Positions 17,320 to 27,300 of a stretch of DNA of 64,000 nucleotides are shown here, one piece after another. A model generated the notes under the pieces. That model did no database searches. It was not told the DNA's origin and was given only the letters and a program-made list of their open reading frames with translations. The position numbers and the translations under genes were made by a program. The DNA comes from Dyadobacter sp. 3J3 (GTDB lineage Bacteria > Bacteroidota > Bacteroidia > Cytophagales > Spirosomataceae): NCBI RefSeq assembly GCF_009801115.1, contig NZ_VTOL01000002.1, forward strand, positions 62,001-126,000, written 5' to 3'. The first letter of the stretch is position 1. Each line of letters starts with the position of its first letter.

Positions 17320-18507
17320 TTAAGGCACAATTTTATAAAGAGCCCCTTTCGTATTTTCAAGGATCACCGTCAGCACGTAAAGTTCCCCAGAAAGATCTTC
17401 CCCGAAACTGTAAACGTGCCAATAACCGGCGTCTCTGCCAATAGATAATTTATTTCTAGTCCATTTATCATCTTTCCCAGGCGATAGCGACCAGATTGGG
17501 CCCATCATATCCCCGAAAACATATTTGCCGGATAAAGCAGGAATTGCCTTTCCGCGGTAAACAAATCCGCCAGTGATACTCAGTCCTTCCGGGTGAGGAT
17601 ATTCCGTGATAGGCGCAATCGGGTTTTTAGGCTGTGGATCTTTTTCATTAAAGGGATGCAATCCCTCAATCGGTCTCCAGCCGTAGTTGCCGCCTTTGGT
17701 AATGATATCAACTTCTTCGTATTTATTTTGTCCAACTTCACCTGCAAAAAGCTGATGGGTTTTACTGTCAAAGCTGAAACGCCAGGGGTTGCGTAATCCA
17801 TAAGCATAAATTTCAGGTTTTGCTTTGGCATCACCAACAAACGGATTATCCGCCGGGATGGTGTAAGGCAATTTGTTTACATTAATACGAAGAATTTTAC
17901 CCAGCATGTTGCTTAGATTTTGGGCATTGCCAATCTCTCCGTGCTGGTCATTCGCACCGCCGCCGTCACCGACTGAAATATATAAAAACCCGTCAGCTCC
18001 AAATTTAAGGTCACCACCATTATGATTGGACTGAGGTTCATCAATAACCAAAACCTTGCTCATTTTAGCGACATCCGCTGCCAAAGGATTGGAAGAAACC
18101 ATATACTCCCGGATTTCACTCTGATGATCCAGTTGGTTTTTAACTGGATTGGCAACTGGCACACTGCAATACACATAGAACTTACCATTGCTGGCATAAT
18201 CAGGATGAAATGCAAGTCCAAGCAATCCACGCTCGTCGTAGCCCTCTTTTTTTAGAACTTCCTTCCTGATGTCCAGAAAAGGAGCATCCACCAGTTTACC
18301 TTTTTGAATAATCCGAATCCTGCCTTCCTGCTCGGTTACAAAAAGCATGTCCGGATTTTTTTTCGTGACTGCAAATGCCGTTGGATGGGAAAGCTGGTCT
18401 GTTATCAGCTCTAGCTTTACTTTTACCGGAGAATCAGGCACTTGCGAAAATGCAGTCGCCGACATAATTAAAGTGGAGAGTATAGGAATCGTGAGTTTTT
18501 TAAGCAT
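17320..18507 (-). CDS. PQQ-type glucose/sorbosone dehydrogenase family protein
   Basis: 395 aa with signal peptide ending AFSQ, so periplasmic. A six-bladed beta-propeller of the soluble quinoprotein sugar dehydrogenase family. Diagnostic blocks are HPTAFAVTKKNPDMLFVTEQEGRI (start only counted), RGLLGLAFHPDY, HNGGDLKFGADGFLYISVGDGG, NMLGKILRINV, YAYGLRNPWRFSFD and NYGWRPIEG. Family members oxidise aldoses or related sugars with PQQ, though many are uncharacterised. It follows the LacI-family gene, in the same direction with a 198-bp gap that contains a LacI-like palindrome; repression by that regulator is likely. PQQ biosynthesis genes are not in the window. Confidence 0.88.
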   Translation of the reverse strand: MLKKLTIPILSTLIMSATAFSQVPDSPVKVKLELITDQLSHPTAFAVTKKNPDMLFVTEQEGRIRIIQKGKLVDAPFLDIRKEVLKKEGYDERGLLGLAFHPDYASNGKFYVYCSVPVANPVKNQLDHQSEIREYMVSSNPLAADVAKMSKVLVIDEPQSNHNGGDLKFGADGFLYISVGDGGGANDQHGEIGNAQNLSNMLGKILRINVNKLPYTIPADNPFVGDAKAKPEIYAYGLRNPWRFSFDSKTHQLFAGEVGQNKYEEVDIITKGGNYGWRPIEGLHPFNEKDPQPKNPIAPITEYPHPEGLSITGGFVYRGKAIPALSGKYVFGDMMGPIWSLSPGKDDKWTRNKLSIGRDAGYWHVYSFGEDLSGELYVLTVILENTKGALYKIVP

Positions 18508-18609
18508 CGTTTTTAATTTTTGGTATTATTTCTTTTCGTTAGGAAGATTTATTTTTTTGTCAAAAAATTGAGTATTTTAAGACTGTCGAATCTTCCGTCT
18601 ACAAATTAA

Positions 18610-18623
18610 CGTAATCGTTTACG
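18610..18623. promoter_or_regulatory. LacI-type operator candidate
   Basis: CGTAATCGTTTACG is a near-perfect palindrome (arms CGTAA/TTACG) with a central CG, the hallmark of LacI/GalR-family sites. It lies about 100 bp upstream of the sugar-dehydrogenase start and just after the LacI-family gene. Confidence 0.5.
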
Positions 18624-18705
18624 GAAAATGATACTAAATTGAAAACTTAATTGATATTTAATCAAATTTATTGGAAAGCGCCTTATTGAAACCGACAATG
18701 TATTA

Positions 18706-19728
18706 TTATAATGCTTTTTTTAGAGATGACTCTCTGATAACCGGAAGTGGTTTGACGACAATTTTCCTGGTTTTTTCCTCGTTGCCGTTTTCTATAATTT
18801 GGTATAAAAGTTTGAAAGCTTCCTGGCCCATGCATACTGTTTGCTGGTCCATGGTCGATAAGGAAGGCGTGGTATGTTCACTAAACATATCATTGCAAAA
18901 TCCAAAAATGCCAAACTGCTCCGGAACCTGAATTTTGCTTAGTTTTAATTGTTTTAATATGCCCAGCGCTGTGAGATCTTCTGCTGCAAAAATCGCATCC
19001 GGAGGTTCCGGTAGTGACAGCAAATAACGGGTACCCTCCATGCCAGAGTCAATGGAGATATTTCCATTAAACACCAGATTTTCATCAATGGAAATATTAT
19101 TGGCTTTCAAAGCTGCTTCATAACCTTTAAAACGGTCATTGAAGGTATTGATATAAAGAGGACCGGAAATGTGGGCGATCCGGTTGTAACCCTGATCTAT
19201 TAAATGCTGTGTAGCCCAGAACGAACCGTTAAATCCGTCGATTACAACGGAAGGAATTTCGAGGTCCGGCACACGGTCAAAAAAAACGAGTGGGATATTT
19301 CTGCGTTTAACATCAAGAAAATGTTCATAATCCAGTGTATTTCTGGAAAGTGAAGCTATAATGCCATCAACACGCGCTCCTATAAAAGTCTGGATTCCTT
19401 TAACTTCCAATTCATACAATTCATCACATTCGTGTATAAGCACCGAATAGCCATGTTTACTGGCGAGGTTGGTTATTCCATGAATGACGGAGCCGAAAAA
19501 AGCATTTTCCGCGGTCGGTATCAGTACGCCGATTACATTTGTTTTTCCGGAGCGCAAAGAAGAGGCAATACGATTGGCCTTATAGTCAAGCCTTTGTGCC
19601 GCTTCCTTTACAATTGCTTTTGTTTTGGCACTAATTTCCGGATGATCACTCAAAGCACGCGAAACCGTGGCGGCCGTCATATGCAGTTCCCTGGCTATAT
19701 CGCTTAAAGTGACACTGTTTTTTTTCAA
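18706..19728 (-). CDS. LacI/GalR-family transcriptional regulator
   Basis: 340 aa. The N-terminal helix-turn-helix and hinge are clear: VTLSDIARELHMTAATVSRAL (start), SDHPEIS and ANRIASSLRSGKTNVIG. The rest is a periplasmic-binding-like sugar-sensing domain with IPTAENAFFGSVIHGI, DGIIASLS, DEPDAIFAAEDLTALGIL-type blocks and a C-terminal STMDQQTVCMGQEAFKLL. It most likely represses the PQQ-type dehydrogenase downstream and responds to a sugar. The effector is unknown. The stop is 198 bp upstream of the dehydrogenase start, in the same direction. Confidence 0.93.
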   Translation of the reverse strand: MKKNSVTLSDIARELHMTAATVSRALSDHPEISAKTKAIVKEAAQRLDYKANRIASSLRSGKTNVIGVLIPTAENAFFGSVIHGITNLASKHGYSVLIHECDELYELEVKGIQTFIGARVDGIIASLSRNTLDYEHFLDVKRRNIPLVFFDRVPDLEIPSVVIDGFNGSFWATQHLIDQGYNRIAHISGPLYINTFNDRFKGYEAALKANNISIDENLVFNGNISIDSGMEGTRYLLSLPEPPDAIFAAEDLTALGILKQLKLSKIQVPEQFGIFGFCNDMFSEHTTPSLSTMDQQTVCMGQEAFKLLYQIIENGNEEKTRKIVVKPLPVIRESSLKKAL

Positions 19729-19939
19729 TTTGATGCTTTTTGGTAAATGTAGTAAGAAATGGTAGTCGGGAAAAGTAAATGCCGTGAGGAGGCCATTATG
19801 GTTTTCAAAGATATATATTGAAAAATTAGAATAGACGGTTGCAGATTTCTATCCCGATGGTATGGGATTTGGCTGGAAAAGCTGGTTTTAATGAAGTTTC
19901 CGTGCTGGTAAGTATTGAAAATTATCAAAATAAAAAAAA

Positions 19940-19968
19940 CGGATGCTCTGAATAATTCAGAGCATCCG
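19940..19968 (-). terminator. Strong bidirectional terminator
   Basis: CGGATGCTCTGAA-TAA-TTCAGAGCATCCG: a perfect 13-bp stem with 3-nt loop, with A-run before and T-run after, so it works on either strand. It lies 20 bp past the stop of the minus-strand DUF4394 gene. Confidence 0.9.
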
Positions 19969-19988
19969 TTTTTTTTATTTTTGAATTC

Positions 19989-21578
19989 TTACAAACCGAA
20001 ACCTAATGCAAGTCCTTTGATTGGCGTGCTGAAAGGGAATTTTTGCTGAACAGTGCCCGATGCAAGATCAACAGAATAGAAACTTGTGTTTCCGGAAACT
20101 GTAAATATGGCATATCCCGTACCAGAAACATTTCCAATATCAAATCCAATGCTGGAATCAACGTCAAGGCCAAGGGATTTTGGCTCAACTAAAACACCAT
20201 CATTAGGTGGCATTTGTTTGTATAGCAGGTTAGACTGGCTGTCAATGTCAAATAAAGTAGTTGCAGTTACACCAGGATAGCTGTTTGTGTATGAAGCGGC
20301 TGTAACGAATGGAGTTGGCCCGTCAACACCAATTTTTAGCGAACCGTCAATAAGGGTCACACCATCGGATATATTGATGCGTAAGTTTTGCCCGGTATTA
20401 CTTACAACTCTCAATCTATCGGCAACAGGATTAAAATCAACGCCAAATATCGTACCGCTGATGGTTACAGGAGTATTGTCAGCAAGTTTCAGACTGGCTA
20501 ATTCCGTGGCTGCTCCTGATCCAAGATCAATTCCGTAGATTTTGCTGTTGTTTCCCAGAGAGTACAAACGACCATTTGCCGGTCGGATATCAAATCCTTG
20601 CAACATTACTCCGGATGGAAGGCCGCTAACCGCTTTCGTTCCGTAGTCGTAACCGTTTGTTGGATTGAATATCTTAATATTATTAGATCCGTCCAGTGCA
20701 TATGCAACCGGAAGGGAAGGAATTGCTATACCGATTATGTTTACACCTGTCGGCAATTTTCCAAGTTTTTGCAATTTTCCGGAAGTCAGATTTACGTAAT
20801 CAAGTTCCCATTCACCAGCAACTTTAACTGAAGCAATCGGATAAACATCGGCTGCGTTAAGGTCGGGAGAAATGTCAAATCCGCCAATATCCTGAATATC
20901 AAGGCCCAGCCCACCCACAGCAACCAAAGCGCCGGGATTTGGTGGATTTTGAATATACAACATATCAGCAACTGGGTCAATGTCATACAGTGTGGTACCA
21001 ACACCCGGGGCAGCAGTAACGCCGGCACGGCTATTTGTGTATGCCACAGCGCCAATCTGGGGATTTGCCGGGCCATTTAAAGGCAGATCTCCTGCAACGA
21101 CGGCACCGGTTTCAGGATGTAAACGCAAATTCTGCGCTGTATTGGTTACAACGCGGATTCTGTCAACGGTTGGGTTGAAGTCAAAACCTGTATTTGTGCC
21201 TGAAAGTGTTGTGGCAATCGGAATAGTTCCGATTCTTGTCGCTTTTCCCTGTTGATCTCCGGATTTGATATTAATCTGGTAAAGATTGCTTTGCTTACTG
21301 ATTGCATAAAGCTGACCAGTAGCAGGCCGGAAATCGATTCCTGCCAGAACATCACCGCTTTCCAAACCTGTTATCGAAAATGATCTAAGTGGTGTTGTAG
21401 TGTTTTTTACATTAAGTTCGTGCAGTTGATTGTTGTCTGAAAGTCCGTAGAAAATACGGTCGGGAAGGGCTTGTTCAGTTGGGGCTAGTCGATGATCTTC
21501 GCATGAATACATTGCCAGCGATACAGTCAGGCCAAGAGCAAATGTGGCCGTTTTTAAATGTTGCTTAAAAATTCCCAT
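19989..21578 (-). CDS. DUF4394-type lipoprotein, two internal repeats
   Basis: 529 aa from the inner ATG (21578), which gives a lipoprotein signal ending at Cys26 (LAMYSC); a longer frame opens at 21617. The protein consists of two similar halves. Each has a block like RIFYGLSDNNQLHELN / VAYALDGSNNIKIFNP, then GFDFNPTVDRIRVVTN / GVDFNPVADRLRVVSN, GQNLR(I/L), AVAYTNSRAGV / AASYTNSYPGV, TLYDID and GFDIS. This is the DUF4394 pattern, duplicated. The function is unknown; propeller-like surface proteins are suspected. Terminated by the strong hairpin at 19940. Confidence 0.85.
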   Translation of the reverse strand: MGIFKQHLKTATFALGLTVSLAMYSCEDHRLAPTEQALPDRIFYGLSDNNQLHELNVKNTTTPLRSFSITGLESGDVLAGIDFRPATGQLYAISKQSNLYQINIKSGDQQGKATRIGTIPIATTLSGTNTGFDFNPTVDRIRVVTNTAQNLRLHPETGAVVAGDLPLNGPANPQIGAVAYTNSRAGVTAAPGVGTTLYDIDPVADMLYIQNPPNPGALVAVGGLGLDIQDIGGFDISPDLNAADVYPIASVKVAGEWELDYVNLTSGKLQKLGKLPTGVNIIGIAIPSLPVAYALDGSNNIKIFNPTNGYDYGTKAVSGLPSGVMLQGFDIRPANGRLYSLGNNSKIYGIDLGSGAATELASLKLADNTPVTISGTIFGVDFNPVADRLRVVSNTGQNLRINISDGVTLIDGSLKIGVDGPTPFVTAASYTNSYPGVTATTLFDIDSQSNLLYKQMPPNDGVLVEPKSLGLDVDSSIGFDIGNVSGTGYAIFTVSGNTSFYSVDLASGTVQQKFPFSTPIKGLALGFGL

Positions 21579-21717
21579 GAATCGGTTGAATAAGGTGAGT
21601 AATATTTTATTACTCACATACGCTCAAAAAATCCTCATGGATTAAAATGGAGATTAAATTTTTAATTTAATTTTAATATATTTTTAATACTGACTTAGTT
21701 TAACTTATAATATACTT

Positions 21718-22362
21718 CTAATCAATTATATACGAGATATTTATATTTTTGTATTCTTCTTTTTGAAGTTGTGTTTTTAGTTTTTTAAATGTTTCCAAGG
21801 GCCCTTGTGAAGCAACCAGATTGACGAGCCACGCTGGAATAGAGCCTGCCGGATCGACAGCCAGTGTATATTCAATTTTTATCTGGTTTTTTGAAAGCGG
21901 AATAATAATCCATTTACCCATCGATTTTTGAATTCTTACGATATTTGCCTTTTCGGGAACATAACCATTTACGCAGGGCGCATCAACTGTAATAATTTTA
22001 CTGGAAGGATTTTGGCTCACGCTGATATGGGCGATGAAATCCCGGTTTTGTGCTGGCCACGGAAGTATAACTTCGGAATAATAGTAAAGTTCCGAAGGTG
22101 AAACCTGTTTCACCAAAACACAGGATTTGGTTCCATAGACCCATTCTGAACCCTTTTCAATATCCATAATAACAGCAACTAGCTGCGATGCAGAAGCATT
22201 AAGTACACATTCAATTTTTAGTGCTTTGATTTTTGAAGTTAATATTGATTTGGTAAAAACCTTAACTCCATCTTTTTCTGTACTGAGTTTCCAGGATTCC
22301 TGGGCATAACTTGGCGAGAAAAAAGATATTAGAATTGATAAAAATATATAGTTCCTTAACAT
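21718..22362 (-). CDS. START-domain (SRPBCC) exported protein
   Basis: 214 aa, signal peptide ending SYAQ. The body fits a START/Bet v1-like lipid- or hydrophobe-binding fold: WKLSTEKDGVKVFTKS, MDIEKGSEWVYG, YYYSEVILPWPAQNRDFIAH, WIIIPLSKNQIKIEYTLAVDPAGSIPAWLVN. Such exported START proteins are common in Bacteroidota and proteobacteria and have no agreed role. It lies 76 bp downstream of the BNR-type gene in the same direction and may be co-transcribed with it; a weak hairpin (AACAGTAAA/TTTACTGTT) at 22381-22403 separates them. Confidence 0.8.
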   Translation of the reverse strand: MLRNYIFLSILISFFSPSYAQESWKLSTEKDGVKVFTKSILTSKIKALKIECVLNASASQLVAVIMDIEKGSEWVYGTKSCVLVKQVSPSELYYYSEVILPWPAQNRDFIAHISVSQNPSSKIITVDAPCVNGYVPEKANIVRIQKSMGKWIIIPLSKNQIKIEYTLAVDPAGSIPAWLVNLVASQGPLETFKKLKTQLQKEEYKNINISYIID

Positions 22363-22438
22363 CTGAAATTCAACTATTCCAACAGTAAATTAGGTTTACT
22401 GTTTTGCTTTATCCGTAACAGCTTTTGTAACAAAATAA

Positions 22439-23701
22439 TTACTCGCCCAAACTTTTCCAGTCATAAAATACCTGGTTTTGGTCTCCCGTTTTTTTTGTGA
22501 AAGCAACAAGAATTCCGTTTGGTCCCGACGGCAAGGCAACAGGATGCTTTGCATTTATCGTTTTTGGCGTTAGGAAGCCTGTTTTTAACAACTTCCCATT
22601 TACGTCCCTTGTTTGAATACCAATTCTAAAATTTCCTTCGTCATTGAGCTCGTCCCAAACAATCGTCAGTTTTCCTTTTTTGTTTGCGATGATCTGAGGA
22701 TGTTTTGCTGATGCAGATGAGCTGATACTTTCTTTGGTGGAAAAGTTTTTATCACCTGTGGAATTGCAATAGAAGATCCCCTTTCCCGTACCCATTGTAT
22801 ACCAGGCGAAGTGCATCCCGGCAGAGTTTCCTGTCATAGTCGGACCGGTATACGGACAGCCGCGAATGACCCAGTTGTCCGCACTGATGCGGCCTGGTGC
22901 TGAAAATAATTTACCATTATCCAGGGAAACGGAATGCACCATATCCCGGATACTGTCATTTAAAATGGCCCGATAAGTAAGATGCAATTTTCCCGATTCG
23001 TCCAAAAACAACTTGGTACGGCAGCACTGGCAGGCTGATTCCGCGATTCTGGTTTCTTCTATAAATCCTTTTCTATGATCTGTTTTGGAAAAGTAAATAG
23101 CCGAACCTTCTGACATATCCATGCCTTCATGTTTGTGTACTGTCACGGTTGTGACATCAGGTTTTCTCGAATCGAGCCACACAACACCGACTTCTCCATC
23201 GGGAAGCAATGTCATGTCAAAATAGCGCTCATCATTACTATATGATTTTGCAGGGGATAATTGTTTGGGTTCAGTCCAGACCAAACCGTTGTCAAACGAT
23301 TGCGTATAATAAAGTAGTCCCGCATATTTATTCTCTTTGCCGGGATTGCTGACTGCAAAAATTGCCATCATATCACCGTTTTTTTTATAAATGATTTTAG
23401 ACATATTTTCATCATGCGGATAAATTCCTTTTGAGGTTGTTATCCACCTAGCTTTTTCAAATGTGTGCCCGCCGTCAAAGGAACTGGCATAAAACATACG
23501 GTAATTATCAGGGCTTACCTGTTGTACCCAGCTCAAAACCGGGTTGTTATTGTTATCCGTTGTCAAATAGGCGCCAGAAGCATCAGCACCGGGCAATGAA
23601 ATCTGGAAGGGTCCTTTTTCACCTTCCGGCATCAAATCAGGAAAACGGTACGCGCTTGCGACAAACAAAAATAGACAAAGTAAAAACGAAATTCTTTTCA
23701 T
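22439..23701 (-). CDS. BNR/sialidase-like beta-propeller protein
   Basis: 420 aa with a signal peptide (MKRISFLLCLFLFVASAYR). Asp-box-like repeats SFDGGHTFEKARW, SFDNGLVWTEP and SLDNGKLFSAP mark a sialidase-type propeller. The Arg triad and catalytic Tyr/Glu of true sialidases cannot be assigned with confidence, so a binding or other hydrolytic role is as likely. A Cys-rich spot (ACQCCR) lies near residue 226. Its start faces the SusC gene across a 610-bp divergent gap. Confidence 0.75.
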   Translation of the reverse strand: MKRISFLLCLFLFVASAYRFPDLMPEGEKGPFQISLPGADASGAYLTTDNNNNPVLSWVQQVSPDNYRMFYASSFDGGHTFEKARWITTSKGIYPHDENMSKIIYKKNGDMMAIFAVSNPGKENKYAGLLYYTQSFDNGLVWTEPKQLSPAKSYSNDERYFDMTLLPDGEVGVVWLDSRKPDVTTVTVHKHEGMDMSEGSAIYFSKTDHRKGFIEETRIAESACQCCRTKLFLDESGKLHLTYRAILNDSIRDMVHSVSLDNGKLFSAPGRISADNWVIRGCPYTGPTMTGNSAGMHFAWYTMGTGKGIFYCNSTGDKNFSTKESISSSASAKHPQIIANKKGKLTIVWDELNDEGNFRIGIQTRDVNGKLLKTGFLTPKTINAKHPVALPSGPNGILVAFTKKTGDQNQVFYDWKSLGE

Positions 23702-24311
23702 AGAAACTTAAATGTTACAGGAGTATTAATAACGTTTATTCAGTGGTTTATTGCCAGAGGAATGGATATTCAACGCATTTGAATTGGGATTAATATATCG
23801 GCCAATTCCCAAAATAAAAAGCCCCGGAATTCCAGGGCCCTTTATAAAATATCGTAACCTTTAATTGATATAGATCCTACATCAACTTTGTACAATATTA
23901 ACAAATAAAGTAAAGAGCTGAAAGTGTGAAAAAAAAGAAACTTTCAAACCTCTTTTTAATCTGGCCTCCTAGTAGTCTATTTTCTTCCCTTTTATTCAAA
24001 AACAACTATTTTGTCTCCAAAATAGTTGCCGTTTTACGACACTATTGAAAATGTTTTATTCTGATAATTAGAAAGAATTTAAACTTTTTAAGAATATTAT
24101 AAAACAGGGTGCCCTTCTAAATTTTACTATTGTCATATAGTGTATATATCGAAATTTAATATTGAATAAATTAAAAAATGCGGAATGGTATGTTGTAATA
24201 TTTAAAAATGAAAAAATAAATAATTGAATTGATTCCTTTGTAAAAAGTGTCTTTATCGAATAAATGTTACCTATATAGAATTATGTTTAACCCAAACAAT
24301 AATGGACAATT
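23702..24311. other. Divergent intergenic region before susC
   Basis: 610 bp, very AT-rich (especially 24050-24300). No gene seen. It must hold the promoters for the minus-strand BNR gene and the plus-strand SusC operon. A TTCCTTTG at about 24232-24239 is a partial -7 box for the latter but lacks a clear -33 partner. Confidence 0.5.
23821..23840. repeat. GC-rich hairpin in divergent gap
   Basis: GCCCCGGAATTCCAGGGC forms GCCC/GGGC and GG/CC stems around AATT with one mismatch, preceded by an A-run and followed by CCTTTAT. It resembles a terminator although both flanking genes point away; it may insulate them or end an unrecognised transcript. Confidence 0.4.
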
Positions 24312-27300
24312 ATGAATAAATCCTTACCAAACAAAGCTATCGCGCTTTGGATTGTTTTACTTGCCGGAAGCCTGAGTCATCCGGCCCGGTCTGGCGGTAA
24401 CGGACTGATCAATGGAGAGCGCCATAACACCGTGGGAATAACGGTAAAAGGTAAAGTAACTTCCGAAGAGGACGGCTCCGGAATTCCGGGGGTCAATGTT
24501 GTGATTAAGGGAAGTATGGTAGGTACTTCCACGGATGCTGAAGGGAATTACACAATAGAAGTTCCCGGACAAAGCAACATTCTTGTGTTTTCTTTTCTTG
24601 GATTTATTTCAAAAGAAGTTCCGGTTGGAAGTCTTTCAACGATTAATGTGTCGTTGCTAACAGATTCCAAACAATTGAGCGAAGTGGTTGTGACCGCGCT
24701 TGGTTTTAGAGAAAATAAGGACCGCATGGGTTCTACTTCTTCTTCTATCAAGGCAGATGATATTCGTCGCTCTGGTGAAACCGGAGTAATTAATGGATTG
24801 GCAGGTAAAGCAGCCGGTGTTCAGATTTCCCGTTCAAGCGGTGATCCTGGGGCGGGCTCCAATATCCAGATCCGTGGCCAGAATACAATTACAGGTTCCA
24901 ATCAGCCATTGGTTATCATTGATGGTATTCCAATGAGCAACAGTACAAGCGGTGATAGCCGGGGCGGTGTGGCGCAGCAGTCACGTCTGAATGATATTAA
25001 TCCGGAAGATATCGCAAGTATGCAGGTGCTTAAAGGTGCATCCGCCGCAGGTCTTTGGGGGTCTCGTGCTGCAAATGGTGTAATCGTGATTACAACCAAA
25101 AGGGGTGCTGACGACAAAAAAATGAACATCAGTTATACGTCTACCGCCTCTTTTGATAAAGTGAACGTTTTGCACCCATTGCAATCGGCCTTCGGTCAAG
25201 GAACTGGTGGTGTGTATACTCCGACTACGCAATATTCCTGGGGTGATAAAATCTCTACGCGCTCTGGTGGCGAGGATGATGTCGATAAGACCAAGGGAAG
25301 ATTCGAAGCATATAACGGACCAACCTTTTATCCAATTTTAAAAAAGAATTCAACCGAGACGTACAACCAGGCACGCGAAGATGCCGTTTTCCGTACCGGT
25401 ACTTATTTTGATAATAACGTTGCGATCAGCGGAGGAAATGACAAGGGTAATTTCTACATGAGCCTTGGTAATCTTTCACAAAAGGGGATTTTTGCCGGAC
25501 AAAGCGATTACAAGAGAAGTTCTATTCGTTTTAACAGTACGCGCCAGTTCAATGATATTGTACGTGTTTCAACGAATGCAACGTATGTTCGGACTACTTC
25601 AAATCGTATCCAGAAAGGCGATAATACTGCTGGTTTATATCTGGGTATGCTTCGCTCTTCTCCCGATTTCGATAGCCGTTATTGGAAAGGCTCATACTAC
25701 GCTTCACCAACTGCTTCACCTATTCTGAACCGTCAGCGTTCGTACCGAAACTATCTTGGTGCATCAGCCAATCCAAGTTATAATGACCCGCTTTGGACGA
25801 TTAACGAATTAACAAACCTTTCAGAAGTTGATCGTTTTATCATGAGTACGGAGGCGGTGATCAGCCCGACTAACTGGTTCAATATTACGGCCAGGGGTGG
25901 ACTTGATACGTATACAGACAGACGTGTTACCAATAATCCGGTAAATTCTGTGACGAACTCCGGCGCTGGACAATATGAGCAGCAGATGATTAAGGAAACT
26001 GAGCTGAACATGGATGTCATCGGGCGTGCCACGCACAATATCACGAAAAATATCACGGGAACTTTTATTTTGGGTTTCAATGTAAATGATCGTAAGTACA
26101 ATAGTTTGGGCGGTTTAATGAACAACTTCATTCTTGAAGATGCTCCGGGGAATTTTACAAATTCGACTAACGCAAATAATTATCCGTATAATAGCGAAAC
26201 ACATCGCCGCATGGCTCGTTTGTATTCGACTCTTAATTTAGGATTTTATGATCAGGTCTATTTAAATGTATCCGCAGCTGGTGAGGCAGGTTCAACTTTC
26301 GGAAGTTCTTCTAAATCAACATTTTATTATCCGTCGTCTGATATAGCCTGGCAGTTTACACAATTGCCTGTTTTTGCAAACAATAATATTCTTTCTTTCG
26401 GCAAGATCCGGGGTTCTTTTGGAGTTGTGGGTATTCAGCCAGACGCATATAAAAATATTACAACGTATGTACCAGCAGCATTCAGCAGCTGGGCGACCGA
26501 TTTGACAGGATCAGGTTATGGTGGGGCTTTTGTTCAAAGCTATACTCAGGGAGATCCGGTTTTGAGACCTGAACGTAAAACTGAATTTGAATTAGGTACT
26601 GATCTTCGTTTCTTTAAAAACAAGCTTACTGCCGGATTCACTTACTATCAAAATGAAATCAAGGATCTCCTTTTACAGGTTTCTGCGGCTGGTTCAACAG
26701 GTTTTACCCAGCGGTATACCAATGCCGGAACCATGCAGAACAAAGGCCTTGAAGTAGATCTCAACATGAATGTTTTCCAGAAAAAGGACTGGAATGTAAA
26801 TGTTTTTGCGAATTGGAGTAAGAACAATAACAAGGTTACGGATTTGGGCGGAACACAAATCGTTACGTTCACAAGTGGTGCATTGAGTACAGTGGCTAAC
26901 GTGGGCCACGCATTGTCATCATTCTACGGCGGTACTTACAAACGAACGGAGAGTGGTGCAATGGATTTGACAGCAAATGGTTTCCCTCAATTGAGCACAA
27001 CCCTTGGTATCATCGGAAATCCTAATCCGAAATGGAGAGGCGGTTTTGGTACAAATGTGTCCTACAAAAATGTTTCTTTAAATGTATTATTTGAAACTTC
27101 ACAAGGCGCCAGCTTCTACGAAGGAACAAAAGGAGTACTTGTTAACTTCGGTACTTATGCAGATGTTGGAAATGAAGTAACATTAGCTCAGGATACGTAC
27201 AACTACGTTGGGAAATTGACGCCGGCCGGTACAACTGTTCGTGGAAATATTGCTGACTACGGTGGAGGTCCGGTATTGCTTGATCAGTCTTTCTACACGT

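Noticed and set aside
20980-21255. Plus-strand frames within the DUF4394 gene
   Set aside because: Antisense shadows of a repetitive gene with clear lipoprotein and repeat structure on the minus strand.
22439-23701. Calling the BNR protein a true sialidase
   Set aside because: Asp boxes are visible but the Arg triad and catalytic Tyr/Glu could not be placed reliably.
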